Assembly (NCBI GenBank): GCA_964590395.1
Contig: CAZPVT010000020.1
Location: 1-64,000, forward strand
Direction of reading: 5' to 3'
DNA: 64,000 nucleotides
From: JAOABP01 sp964590395
GTDB taxonomy: Bacteria; Hydrothermota; Tepidihabitantia; Tepidihabitantales; Tepidihabitantaceae
Positions 39,982 to 47,953 of this stretch are shown here, piece after piece. Below the pieces are notes generated by a model. That model saw only the letters and a program-made list of their open reading frames with translations, did no database searches and had not been told where the DNA came from. Positions within the stretch are counted from its first letter, which is position 1; every line of letters starts with the position of its first letter. The position numbers and the translations under genes were made by a program.

Positions 39982-41135
39982 ACGATTCTAATCCGATGCC
40001 GGGGTAACCATCTGCCTTTCCATTCGGTGCGCTGGCAAACGGTTTTAATTATTGACGCAAAACCGATAGTACAAGCCAATGCGGTAATTACTGGGTAGCA
40101 AATTACGATTCTTTTTAGTAGGCGGGTTTTTACGGCGGTTATCAGCCAGATGGCGCTTGACAGAACAACTGTTCCTGACGCTGCCCAGAACCGACCGTTA
40201 AATGAACCATTGATGCCGAATAACAGTGCGGCAACCAGAGGATGGAAGGTAATGATCAATAACCAGCACCAAACAAAAAGTGCGGGCAATAGTCGGTAAT
40301 CAAAAATAGCAAAGAAGTTTTTGGTGAAACCAGCCCAGGCAGAGCGGAAACCGGTATACATCCGCGTGGTGACGGAGTCGGTAACATCGTAGATTCGCCA
40401 GTTGAATTTTGCACCTTTTATTAACCTGCCCAGTGCCAGGTCCTCGGCGGCTTCGTTTCTGACCGCCTGGTGGCCACCGATCTTTTGATACGCACCCGAG
40501 GCGAAGACAAGAAACTTGCCGTTGGCGACCATAAATGCCTTTGAGTTGCGCCAGAGATAGGCAATCCCCAGAGGTAAAATTGCCATAATTGACCAGATGA
40601 TAAACGGAACGGTGAGCATTTCACCCCAGGTGAGTACCTGGTTTTTGACCAAGCCGGTAAGCAGTGCCAGTTCCTGATTTTGCATCGCAATTACCATTCG
40701 GGAGATTGTGTCAGGTGCAAAAACGGTATCCGCATCGGTGAATAAGAGTATTTCACCACGGGCATTTTGGGCGAGTTGCTGGCATGCCCAGTTTTTGCCG
40801 GTCCAGCCCTCGGGTAGTGGTTGCCCATCAATTATTTTTAACCAGGGGGAGTTAAACTAGCTTACAATCTCGAGGGTGAGGTCCTCGGAGTGATCGTTTA
40901 ATACCAGGAGTTCGTAGTTGGGATAGTCCTGATTGAGCAGGGAGGCCAGGCAGTTGCGAATTGTTTTTTCCTCGTTGCGGACTGGCACCAGGACCGAAAC
41001 GAGCGGTGGTTTTACCGGTAACTTGTCCCTGGGAAGAGGACGCAAAAGCAGGCTGTTGGTAAGTGCGATCAGCCACTGGACAGAGACAAAAATAAAGATC
41101 CGATACGAGTCAACGAACAGTTCGAGGGGCATCAT
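39978..41135 (-). pseudogene. Family 2 glycosyltransferase (CrtQ/HpnB-like), broken by in-frame TAG
   Basis: One minus-strand frame of 384 sense codons and a single internal TAG at 40857-40859. The first part holds LVSVLVPVRNEEKTIRNCLASLLNQDYPNYELLVLNDHSED. After the TAG, in the same frame and without gap, come LPEGWTGKNWACQQLAQ, GEILLFTDADTVF (DAD motif), an ATG-initiated stretch, and C-terminal membrane helices. This is the gene plan of membrane-bound GT2 enzymes that glycosylate lipids. The TAG falls in EIVS-stop-FNSPWL; CAG to TAG would explain it. It starts in an ATGA overlap with plsY, so the ribosome can enter normally. It is a true pseudogene, a sequence error, or a suppressed stop. 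Confidence 0.7.
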
Positions 41136-41701
41136 CGACGTATTAGCCCCGGCAGATGGCGATAGGCAACAGCCGTGCTGTTAAGAATAGCCGCTATAGT
41201 AAAAGGTGGATGGCGATAAAAAATACTGACAAACAGGACCATTAAAAACAAACTGATCAGGACACAGATACTGTCCCGGCGGATGCCGAGGACAAAGTGG
41301 GTGAAGATCAGAGTGGCACCCAGAAAACAGGGCACCTGCCACAGTGTCACTCCAGACCAGACACCGAAGGTGGTTGCGATGCCCTTGCCTCCCCGGAGAC
41401 CTAACCAGGGGGAAAAGATGTGGCCGAGGACCGGGGTGATGATCAGTGCGGCTAATGGTATACCGGTAAGATGAAAATGCCAGTAGCCAATGGCAACCGG
41501 CACCGTTCCTTTGAGGAAGTCGAGCAATAATCCGAGACTGCCCAACCAGAAGCCAGCCACCTTAAAGGCGTTGACCGCACCCGGATTGCCGTCGCCAATT
41601 TTTCTCAGATCCCAGCCTTTGAGTTTGCTTAACCAGAAGGAGAACATAAGTGATCCGATGAGAAAACCGAGAGCGGTCAGGATTAGAGTGATCAGAGTCA
41701 T
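41132..41701 (-). CDS. plsY: Glycerol-3-phosphate acyltransferase PlsY
   Basis: 189 residues with five membrane helices. The three conserved motifs of acyl-phosphate:glycerol-3-phosphate acyltransferase are visible: SFWLSKLKGWDLRKIGDGNPGAVN, HIFSPWLGLRGGKGIATTFG, and a late YRHPPF. It transfers an acyl group from acyl phosphate to glycerol-3-phosphate in the inner membrane, the first acylation of phospholipid synthesis. It begins exactly after the TGA of the LolA-like gene and overlaps the glycosyltransferase gene by 4 bases. Confidence 0.93.
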   Translation of the reverse strand: MTLITLILTALGFLIGSLMFSFWLSKLKGWDLRKIGDGNPGAVNAFKVAGFWLGSLGLLLDFLKGTVPVAIGYWHFHLTGIPLAALIITPVLGHIFSPWLGLRGGKGIATTFGVWSGVTLWQVPCFLGATLIFTHFVLGIRRDSICVLISLFLMVLFVSIFYRHPPFTIAAILNSTAVAYRHLPGLIRR

Positions 41702-42391
41702 TCAGTTTAACTTTAGCCGGTAATCGGTATAGATATCCTCTACCTTTATCTGCAAGTGGAATAAATCTTTGATCACCTTCAAACCTATCTCCATCTCCAG
41801 CCAGAACCGGCTCGGTAGCCAGAAGCCCTTTATCGGACCGTACTCTAACATCATCAGCGTCCTCCGGACGACAAAAGGCAGTAATGCCGGTTGAAACTCA
41901 ATACGGACAACATCGTAACTTTTCGCTAACACATAGCCTTTGCCACGGAGATATCGGCTGTCGATTGTCTTGGGAGAAAACTTTACGACCCAGACGGTTT
42001 CACCATTCAACTCCTCTTTACCGATCACCTCGTAATCGTATTCATCGCGTGTGGCGATGAGAAACGGTAGGCGGGATTTTCGGGCAAGTAGCCCTTTTTT
42101 CTGTAAATCCCGTTGTAGCCTTTTGAACTCTTTGCCCGTAACCTCGCGGCCGTTGACACTAGCACCGAGCCAGACGTCCTGTTGGTTATCATAACTGCTC
42201 ATAATTACCCGTCGCTGGCAGTTTATTGTCTGGAATTGGTTTTTTAGCAGGTCCAATTCGGCATAGGTGAAGTTAACTTGATAGTTTACCGCCTTCAATT
42301 GCTGACCGATTTCTGCCTGCCGGAGAAATATACTGTCAATTACCCCCCGGTTGATCGTTAACCAGGCAAAGACAAGGTCAACCCCGGTCAT
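41702..42391 (-). CDS. LolA-like / outer-membrane lipoprotein-sorting-type protein
   Basis: 229 residues. A run of amphipathic strands with YQVNFTYAELD, ATRDEYDYEVIGKEELNGETVWVVKFSPK and GPIKGFWLPSRFWLEMEIGL resembles the curved sheet of the LolA/LolB/RseB superfamily (outer membrane lipoprotein-sorting proteins). The N-terminus has only a short hydrophobic stretch (LVFAWLTI), so export is uncertain. A leaderless promoter ends five bases before the ATG. It is first in an operon with plsY and the broken glycosyltransferase, so an envelope-lipid role is plausible. Confidence 0.6.
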   Translation of the reverse strand: MTGVDLVFAWLTINRGVIDSIFLRQAEIGQQLKAVNYQVNFTYAELDLLKNQFQTINCQRRVIMSSYDNQQDVWLGASVNGREVTGKEFKRLQRDLQKKGLLARKSRLPFLIATRDEYDYEVIGKEELNGETVWVVKFSPKTIDSRYLRGKGYVLAKSYDVVRIEFQPALLPFVVRRTLMMLEYGPIKGFWLPSRFWLEMEIGLKVIKDLFHLQIKVEDIYTDYRLKLN

Positions 42392-42396
42392 TAGAT

Positions 42397-42425
42397 ATTA
42401 TCCATCTATGACCGTCATCGGTCAA
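42397..42425 (-). promoter_or_regulatory. Leaderless promoter of LolA-like/plsY operon
   Basis: Minus-strand TTGACC at 42420-42425, 17-base spacer, GATAAT at 42397-42402, five bases to the ATG at 42389-42391. Confidence 0.45.
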
Positions 42426-42765
42426 GAAAATAGACCATTTACCGTAGACGCAACAAATTTAATTAATTTAACCGGTTTGAGTTTATGCCCCCTCCCCAGT
42501 ATTGGGGACGGTATCTTAAACCGTTTTAGTAATGATGGTGAAGCGGGTATAGGTTATCGTGTTAACGGTGGTTATGGCTGGGGTTGGGAGGTTGAATAAT
42601 GGATTAATGGCGCGTGGGGCGATAGAGTTGGTGAAGGCAGTGCTCCTCGCAGGTGTGGTAAGCAGGGTAATGGCAGTGGTTCGGAATTTGGTGGTTGTTT
42701 GCGTATCAAACAGGGTTACGGTCGTGGTGATGAGCGCGGCGGTTAAGAGATCTATATTAGCATAA
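42426..42765. other. Intergenic region without a supported gene
   Basis: About 340 bases between two divergent promoters. The middle is G/T-rich on the plus strand and contains several weak open frames (a Gly/Trp-rich one, a Val-rich one, and a Thr-rich one on the minus strand). None has a ribosome site or promoter at the right distance. No hairpin or repeat is evident. It may be decayed coding sequence. Confidence 0.5.
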
Positions 42766-42794
42766 TTGACTTCACAGGTTAATTGTTTTAAAAT
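42766..42794 (+). promoter_or_regulatory. Promoter of acyl-CoA synthetase gene
   Basis: TTGACT at 42766-42771, 17-base spacer, TAAAAT at 42789-42794, then a leader of about 35 bases with AAGGAGAAGGCGAGG before the ATG. Confidence 0.5.
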
Positions 42795-42836
42795 ATCTGT
42801 TAACGCAATTTTCAAAATCAAGGAGAAGGCGAGGTA

Positions 42837-44495
42837 ATGTTTATGACGTATAATATGGAGAATTACGAAGAAACCTATCGCAGTTTTAGATGGGAGATAC
42901 CTGAGGAGTATAACTTTGCCTATGATACGATTGATAAATGGGCAGAAGAGGATCGGACAAAACTGGCATTGATTTCGGTGGCAGACGACGGCAGAACAGC
43001 CCAGAAGCATACCTTCTGGGAGTTGAGCCGGCTTGCCAGCCGGTTTGCCAATGTCCTGCTTGCTGCCGGTGCAAGAAAGGGGGATAGACTACTGGTTTTG
43101 CTGCCGAGAGTTCCTGAGTGGTATGTGGCGGTGCTGGGGGCGATGAAGGCAGGGGTGGTTTTTATGCCGACTCCGACTCTGTCAATGCCCAGGGATATTG
43201 AATATCGTATCAACAGTGCGGGTGCCAGTTTTGCGATCACCGATGTTGAAAATGCCTTTAAAATCGCTGAGATTCAGACAAACTGTCCGAGTTTAAAGCG
43301 GGTATTTCTGGTGGGAGGAAGCCGGGAGAACTGGCTCAATTTTGATGAGGAGATGGAGCGGGTAGAACCTGAGGTCAAAGAGAGGGTGAGGACGCGGACC
43401 GATGAGCCGTTGTTGATCTATTTCACTTCGGGTACGGTGGGCTATCCGAAGATGGTGGAGCACTCCCATGCCTATCCGCTTGCCCATATAATTACCGCCA
43501 AGTTTGTCCATGATCTAAAACCGAATGATATTCACTGGACGATTGCGGATACGGGTTGGGCTAAGACCGCCTGGGGCAAACTTTTTGGTCAATGGATAAT
43601 CGGTTGCACAGTACTGCAGCGCAATCCGAAGGGCAAGTTTAATGCTCAGGTTACTCTTCAGGTTTTTGAGAACTTCGGTGTTACCACATTCTGCGCGCCA
43701 CCGACCGTGTATCGGCTTTTGATTCTGGAGGATCTGAAGAAATACCGGTTGAGTTTGCGCCATTGTGTTTCTGCGGGTGAGCCGTTGAATCCGGAGGTGA
43801 TTCGTACCTGGGAGGTGGGAACCGGTTTGAAGATTTATGATTTTTACGGGCAGACCGAGACGGTGGCGGTTTTAGCCAGTTTTCCCTGTCTGCCGATCAA
43901 GGAAGGGTCAATGGGGAAGCCAACGCCCGGACATTATGTGGCAATCGTGGATGATGAAGGCAGGGAACTACCCCCAGGTGAGGAGGGGCATATTGCGATC
44001 CGGGTGAAGCCGTTTCATCCACCGGGAATTTTTAAGGGCTATCTGAATCAGCCGGAGGCGAATCAGGTGGCGTTCCTGGGTGACTGGTATTACACCGGTG
44101 ATAAGGCGTATAAGGATGAGGATGGTTATTTCTGGTTTGTGGGTAGGGTAGATGATGTGATCAAGGCGTCGGGTTACCGGATCGGTCCATTTGAGGTGGA
44201 GTCGGCGCTTATTGAGCATCCCGCGGTCCAGGAGTCGGCGGTGATCGGTAAGCCGGATCCGATCCGGGGTGAGATTGTCAAGGCTTTTGTGATCTTGAAG
44301 CCGGGTTGCGACCCTTCCGAGGGTCTGATCAGGGAGTTGCAGGAGCATTGTAAGCGGGTTACCGCACCTTATAAGTATCCGCGGGAGATTGAGTTTGTTA
44401 AGGAGTTGCCGAAGACAATCAGCGGTAAGATCCGGCGTGGTGAACTGCGCCGGATGGAACTGGCAAAGATGAAGGGTAGCCTGCCTGCCGTTTAA
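42837..44495 (+). CDS. Medium-chain-type acyl-CoA synthetase (AMP-forming)
   Basis: 552 residues of the ANL adenylate-forming superfamily. Visible are the P-loop-like YFTSGTVGYPKMVEHSH, the FYGQTET motif, TGDKAYKDEDGYFWFVGRVDD (A7-A8 core), and the terminal lysine motif PKTISGKIRRGELR. The overall sequence resembles acetate/medium-chain acyl-CoA synthetases (ACSM-like) found in bacteria and archaea. It activates a short or medium-chain carboxylic acid to acyl-CoA in the cytoplasm; chain length cannot be read. It appears to be transcribed alone. Confidence 0.87.
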   Translation: MFMTYNMENYEETYRSFRWEIPEEYNFAYDTIDKWAEEDRTKLALISVADDGRTAQKHTFWELSRLASRFANVLLAAGARKGDRLLVLLPRVPEWYVAVLGAMKAGVVFMPTPTLSMPRDIEYRINSAGASFAITDVENAFKIAEIQTNCPSLKRVFLVGGSRENWLNFDEEMERVEPEVKERVRTRTDEPLLIYFTSGTVGYPKMVEHSHAYPLAHIITAKFVHDLKPNDIHWTIADTGWAKTAWGKLFGQWIIGCTVLQRNPKGKFNAQVTLQVFENFGVTTFCAPPTVYRLLILEDLKKYRLSLRHCVSAGEPLNPEVIRTWEVGTGLKIYDFYGQTETVAVLASFPCLPIKEGSMGKPTPGHYVAIVDDEGRELPPGEEGHIAIRVKPFHPPGIFKGYLNQPEANQVAFLGDWYYTGDKAYKDEDGYFWFVGRVDDVIKASGYRIGPFEVESALIEHPAVQESAVIGKPDPIRGEIVKAFVILKPGCDPSEGLIRELQEHCKRVTAPYKYPREIEFVKELPKTISGKIRRGELRRMELAKMKGSLPAV

Positions 44496-44528
44496 TTTTG
44501 GTTGTTAACCGAGTGGGAGTTCATAACT

Positions 44529-44555
44529 TGACCGGTTGCGAGTTTCTTTTATGCT
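44529..44555 (+). promoter_or_regulatory. Leaderless promoter of rmuC
   Basis: TTGACC near 44529-44534, a spacer of 15-16 bases, TATGCT ending near 44555, about five bases to the ATG at 44561. Confidence 0.4.
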
Positions 44556-44560
44556 GAATT

Positions 44561-45598
44561 ATGTCCGGGGTGATGGTTCTGCTACTGGCGGTGGTCTTTT
44601 TATTACTCCTGGTGGCGGTGATTATGCTTTTTGTTTTGGTCACCCGTATCAAGGCACAACCGGGAGGTGAGACTGGGCTGATTTTTCAGCAGGTGGAAAA
44701 TTTAAGGCAGGAGCAGGCACGGGCGCTGGATGCCAACAGTCAGTTGCTGAATCAGCGGTTGGCAGAAATACAACGGGCGTTGCTGGATACGACTGCCGCG
44801 GTCAATACCCGTTTGGACAACGCTGCACAGTTGGCCGGTGAGCTCAACCGGAGGCTGGGTGAACTTTCCCGGGCAGCGGAGGAGGTTTTGAATGTTGGCC
44901 AGGAGATCGCCTCACTGCAGGAGATCCTGCGGGCACCTAAACCACGCGGAGTATTGGGAGAAATCTTTTTAGGCAATATCCTGCAGGAGATGGTGCCCAA
45001 TCACTTTGAGTTACAATACCGGTTTCGCAGTGGTGCGACGGTTGATGCGGTGGTGCGGTTAGGTGAGAAGTTGGTGCCGATTGATGCCAAGTTTCCGTTA
45101 GATGATTTCCAGCGGATGCTTGCGGTTACAGATGAGGGTGAGCGGCAGGTACTGCGGAGACAATTGCTAAAGAAATTGAAAGGTTACATTGATACAATTG
45201 CGGAGAAATACATCCTGCCGGATGAGGGCACGTACGATTTTGCTCTGATGTATATTCCAGCGGAAAATGTTTATTACGAGACAGTGGTCGGTATTACCGA
45301 TAAGGAGGAGAGTCTGCTGAGTTATGCCTTTAGCCGGCGGGTGATACCGGTTTCGCCGGGAACTATCTATGCCTATCTGCAGGCGATTGTGCTCGGGTTA
45401 CGGGGATTGGAGGTTGACCGCCGGGCAAATGAGATTCTGGAGAGTCTGGACCGGCTGGAGGGTGACCTGCAGCGCTTTAAGGAGAAGTTTGAAGTGGTTG
45501 GTAATCATCTTAATAACGCTCATAACCGTTACGAGGATGCTGCGCGGGCACTGGAAAGGCTGACCGAAAGATTGACAATGCGCCACGTGAGAGAATAG
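44561..45598 (+). CDS. rmuC: DNA recombination protein RmuC
   Basis: 345 residues. An N-terminal membrane helix (residues about 5-28) is followed by a long coiled coil (35-125). The RmuC domain has PRGVLGEIFLGNILQEMVP, VDAVVRLGEKLVPIDAKFPLDDFQRML (the PIDAKFP hallmark), YDFALMYIPAENVYYE, and VIPVSPGTIYAYLQAI. The family is related to restriction-type endonucleases and limits inversion at short repeats; its biochemistry is not fully known. The length is on the short side of the family but all core motifs are present. Confidence 0.9.
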   Translation: MSGVMVLLLAVVFLLLLVAVIMLFVLVTRIKAQPGGETGLIFQQVENLRQEQARALDANSQLLNQRLAEIQRALLDTTAAVNTRLDNAAQLAGELNRRLGELSRAAEEVLNVGQEIASLQEILRAPKPRGVLGEIFLGNILQEMVPNHFELQYRFRSGATVDAVVRLGEKLVPIDAKFPLDDFQRMLAVTDEGERQVLRRQLLKKLKGYIDTIAEKYILPDEGTYDFALMYIPAENVYYETVVGITDKEESLLSYAFSRRVIPVSPGTIYAYLQAIVLGLRGLEVDRRANEILESLDRLEGDLQRFKEKFEVVGNHLNNAHNRYEDAARALERLTERLTMRHVRE

Positions 45599-45637
45599 AT
45601 TAGTTTGTGAGGTGGTGCAGGCGAGATATTTTTCTAC

Positions 45638-45656
45638 CTTTCAGAAGAGCTGAAAG
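45638..45656 (+). terminator. Hairpin after rmuC
   Basis: Perfect 7-pair arms CTTTCAG/CTGAAAG around AAGAG, followed by an A/T-rich stretch with ATTTTT 10 bases later. It could be a weak terminator between rmuC and the V-ATPase gene. Confidence 0.35.
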
Positions 45657-45702
45657 AATATAAAATTTTTACTTTCTCTCCGGCGATGTGCTTTCCCGCT
45701 AA

Positions 45703-45730
45703 TTGACATCCATTTGGTGGTTTATAAAAT
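45703..45730 (+). promoter_or_regulatory. Leaderless promoter of V-ATPase D/hisS operon
   Basis: TTGACA at 45703-45708, 16-base spacer, TAAAAT at 45725-45730. The predicted transcript start falls on the second of two tandem ATGs (45737). Confidence 0.55.
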
Positions 45731-45736
45731 TGGATG

Positions 45737-46369
45737 ATGCGGTTTTCAGTTAATGCTACCCGGATGGAGTTAATGCGACTGCGGCGTCGATTAGCTATTG
45801 CCCGTCGTGGGCATAAACTGCTGAAAGATAAACAGCAGGAGTTAATGCGACGTCTGCTGGAACTGGTTGAGGAAATCCGACAGCACCGTCAGCGGGTAAA
45901 AGAGGAAACAGGAGGTTTGTTGTTACAGTTTATTCTTGCCCGAAACTTTTTTCCCCCGGCGTTTCTTGATGAGGCGGTAATGGTGCCGACACGGCAGGAG
46001 ATGGTTGCGATATCGACAAAGAGTATTATGAATATCAAGGTGCCGGTATTTAAGCGGTATTCAACAGGGAGGTTACGGAGTTATGGGTTTGTGAATACAT
46101 CGGCAGAGCTAGATATTGCACTGCTGGGTTTTGAGGGGTTGCTCAATTCTTTGCTGGTTCTGGCGGAGAAGGAGAAGACGGTTGAGATTCTGGCGGGTGA
46201 GTTGGAGAGGACGCGCCGCCGGGTAAACGCTTTGGAGTATGTGTTGATTCCTTCGCTGGAGGAGACGGTGCGGCAGATTTCTTTTCGCCTTGCCGAAGCC
46301 GAGCGTCAGGAGTTGACAAGATTGATGCGGATTAAGGAAATAGTACGCGGAGAGGAGCACCGTGGCTAA
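45737..46369 (+). CDS. V/A-type ATP synthase subunit D
   Basis: 210 residues from the second of two tandem ATGs. It is nearly all helical, with the family's N-terminal motif RFSVNATRMELMRLRRRLAIARRGHKLLKDKQQEL and the C-terminal helix RVNALEYVLIPSLEETVRQISFRLAEAERQELTRLMRIKE. Subunit D is the central rotor stalk of V/A-type ATPases. No other V-ATPase subunit is encoded in the window, so the gene is separated from its usual cluster. Either the remaining subunits are elsewhere or this is a stand-alone paralogue. It is followed by overlapping VanZ-like and hisS genes. Confidence 0.85.
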   Translation: MRFSVNATRMELMRLRRRLAIARRGHKLLKDKQQELMRRLLELVEEIRQHRQRVKEETGGLLLQFILARNFFPPAFLDEAVMVPTRQEMVAISTKSIMNIKVPVFKRYSTGRLRSYGFVNTSAELDIALLGFEGLLNSLLVLAEKEKTVEILAGELERTRRRVNALEYVLIPSLEETVRQISFRLAEAERQELTRLMRIKEIVRGEEHRG

Positions 46370-46697
46370 AAGGAGAGCTGCGCGGATTGCCTTCCTGTTC
46401 TGGATTGTTATAACCATCACCGCGCTACTAGTGCCGACCGGCAAACCCTCCCGTTTGCTGCAGCGTGGACTGGACAAAACGATTCACACCGGGCTTTTTA
46501 CAATTATGGGAGTTTTAGGTCAGGCGGCACTACCGTGGAGTTCGCTTTTGATTACCGTTCCATTGGCAGTGGGAACCGAATATCTCCAGAGGGTGGTGGT
46601 TACAAACCGGGAGTACAATCCAGTTGATCTTCTCGCCAACCTCATAGGTGCGGTGTTGGGGCTTATCTGTTATGAGATTTCCCATCAGTTGAAATGA
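46362..46697 (+). CDS. VanZ-like small membrane protein
   Basis: 111 residues, GTG start overlapping the end of the V-ATPase D gene. Three to four hydrophobic helices are present, with the VanZ-like motif DKTIHTGLFTIMGVLGQ, an acidic EYLQRVVVTNREYNPVDLLANLIGAVLG segment and a basic N-terminus. The family is membrane-embedded and of unknown function; some members affect teicoplanin sensitivity. It overlaps hisS by 4 bases (ATGA), so the three genes are translated together. Confidence 0.8.
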   Translation: MAKRRAARIAFLFWIVITITALLVPTGKPSRLLQRGLDKTIHTGLFTIMGVLGQAALPWSSLLITVPLAVGTEYLQRVVVTNREYNPVDLLANLIGAVLGLICYEISHQLK

Positions 46698-47953
46698 CCG
46701 CATTTAAGTATAATCGGCCTAAGGGTACGCAGGATTTTGTTCCTCCGCAAAGTGAAAGGAAGTTTGCGGTGGAAATGCTTTTTCGGGAACTGGCGGGTCT
46801 TTACGGGTACCGGGAGATCGTAACTCCCACTTTTGAGCATACCGAGCTGTTTATCCGTTCATCTGGCATTGCCTCGGATATTGTAACTAAAGAGATGTAC
46901 ACATTTAATGACCGGGCTGACCGCAGTCTCACTTTGAAACCTGAGGGTACTCCGGGTGTTATCCGGGCGTTGCTGGAGAATGGTCTTCGGTTACCCTACC
47001 GGCTTTTTTATATTGCACCTTTTTTTCGTTACAATCGCCCTCAGAAGGGGAGATATCGGGAGTTTTATCAGCTGGGATTGGAGGCGCTGGGTGAGGCAAG
47101 TCCATTGACCGATGCGGAGGTGGTGTACTTAGGAGTAGAGTTTTTCTCCCGTCTTAAGATAACCGATTGTGTTGTAAGAGTGAATTCGATCGGCTGTCGC
47201 AGCTGTCGTCCGGCATTGCGCGAAAAACTGGTTAGTTATCTGCATACCCATCAGGGTGGCCTCTGTCCGGACTGTAACGGACGGATTGAACTCAATCCGC
47301 TCCGGGTATTTGATTGCAAAAATCCCGAATGTCGTAAAACGCTGGCTGAGGCACCGCTTCCGAGTAATCACCTCTGTCCTGACTGTCAGCACCATTTTGA
47401 GGTTTTTCTCGATTGGCTCACTGTTTTGGGGGTTAAGTTTGAAGTTGATGCCTCTCTGGTCAGAGGTTTGGATTACTACAACCGAACGACATTTGAGATT
47501 ATTTCCAGTGCACTCGGTGCTCAGATCAGTCTGGGCGGTGGCGGAAGATATGATTATCTGATTGAAGAGTTGGGCGGACCAGCAACCCCCGCTGTCGGTA
47601 TGGCAATTGGACTGGAGCGGACAATGTTCTCAATGCCTGAAGACCAAGCGGCAGAATCCCGCCGGAAACTGGTTTTTGTTGTCTGGACTTCGGAGAAGGA
47701 GTTCCGTCCCGCCTGGGAACTGGTAAACAGACTCCGTGCCGCGGGTATTCCCGCTCAGTTGAGTTATGACCGGCCGAAGATCCGGCACCAGTTTCATCTC
47801 GCTGACATCAGTGGTGCCATTGTCGCGGTAATTGCTGGTGAGACGGAGTTATTAAGGGGTGTTTACGGAATAAAGAATCTTAAGACCGGTGAACAGCACG
47901 AGGTGCCGGTGAATGAGATTGTAACTTATCTGAAATCACTCATTGGCGGTTAA
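46694..47953 (+). CDS. hisS: Histidyl-tRNA synthetase
   Basis: 419 residues, class II aminoacyl-tRNA synthetase charging tRNA-His. It shows KGTQDFVPP near the start, motif 2 FFRYNRPQKGRYREFYQLGLE, the histidine-binding VRGLDYYNRTTFEI and GGGGRYDYL, motif 3 GMAIGLERT, and a C-terminal anticodon-binding domain (VFVVWTSEKEF...). A four-cysteine patch within CPDCNGRIELNP and CPDCQHHFEVF is seen in some bacterial HisRS and may hold zinc. It ends in a 4-base overlap with a convergent gene. Confidence 0.95.
   Translation: MTAFKYNRPKGTQDFVPPQSERKFAVEMLFRELAGLYGYREIVTPTFEHTELFIRSSGIASDIVTKEMYTFNDRADRSLTLKPEGTPGVIRALLENGLRLPYRLFYIAPFFRYNRPQKGRYREFYQLGLEALGEASPLTDAEVVYLGVEFFSRLKITDCVVRVNSIGCRSCRPALREKLVSYLHTHQGGLCPDCNGRIELNPLRVFDCKNPECRKTLAEAPLPSNHLCPDCQHHFEVFLDWLTVLGVKFEVDASLVRGLDYYNRTTFEIISSALGAQISLGGGGRYDYLIEELGGPATPAVGMAIGLERTMFSMPEDQAAESRRKLVFVVWTSEKEFRPAWELVNRLRAAGIPAQLSYDRPKIRHQFHLADISGAIVAVIAGETELLRGVYGIKNLKTGEQHEVPVNEIVTYLKSLIGG

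Noticed and set aside
42559..42765. Val-rich 68-residue plus-strand frame in the intergenic region
   Set aside because: No Shine-Dalgarno site or promoter at a suitable distance; composition reflects a G/T-rich stretch.
42516..43010. Thr-rich 164-residue minus-strand frame
   Set aside because: Half of it is antisense to the acyl-CoA synthetase gene; low-complexity composition and no ribosome site.
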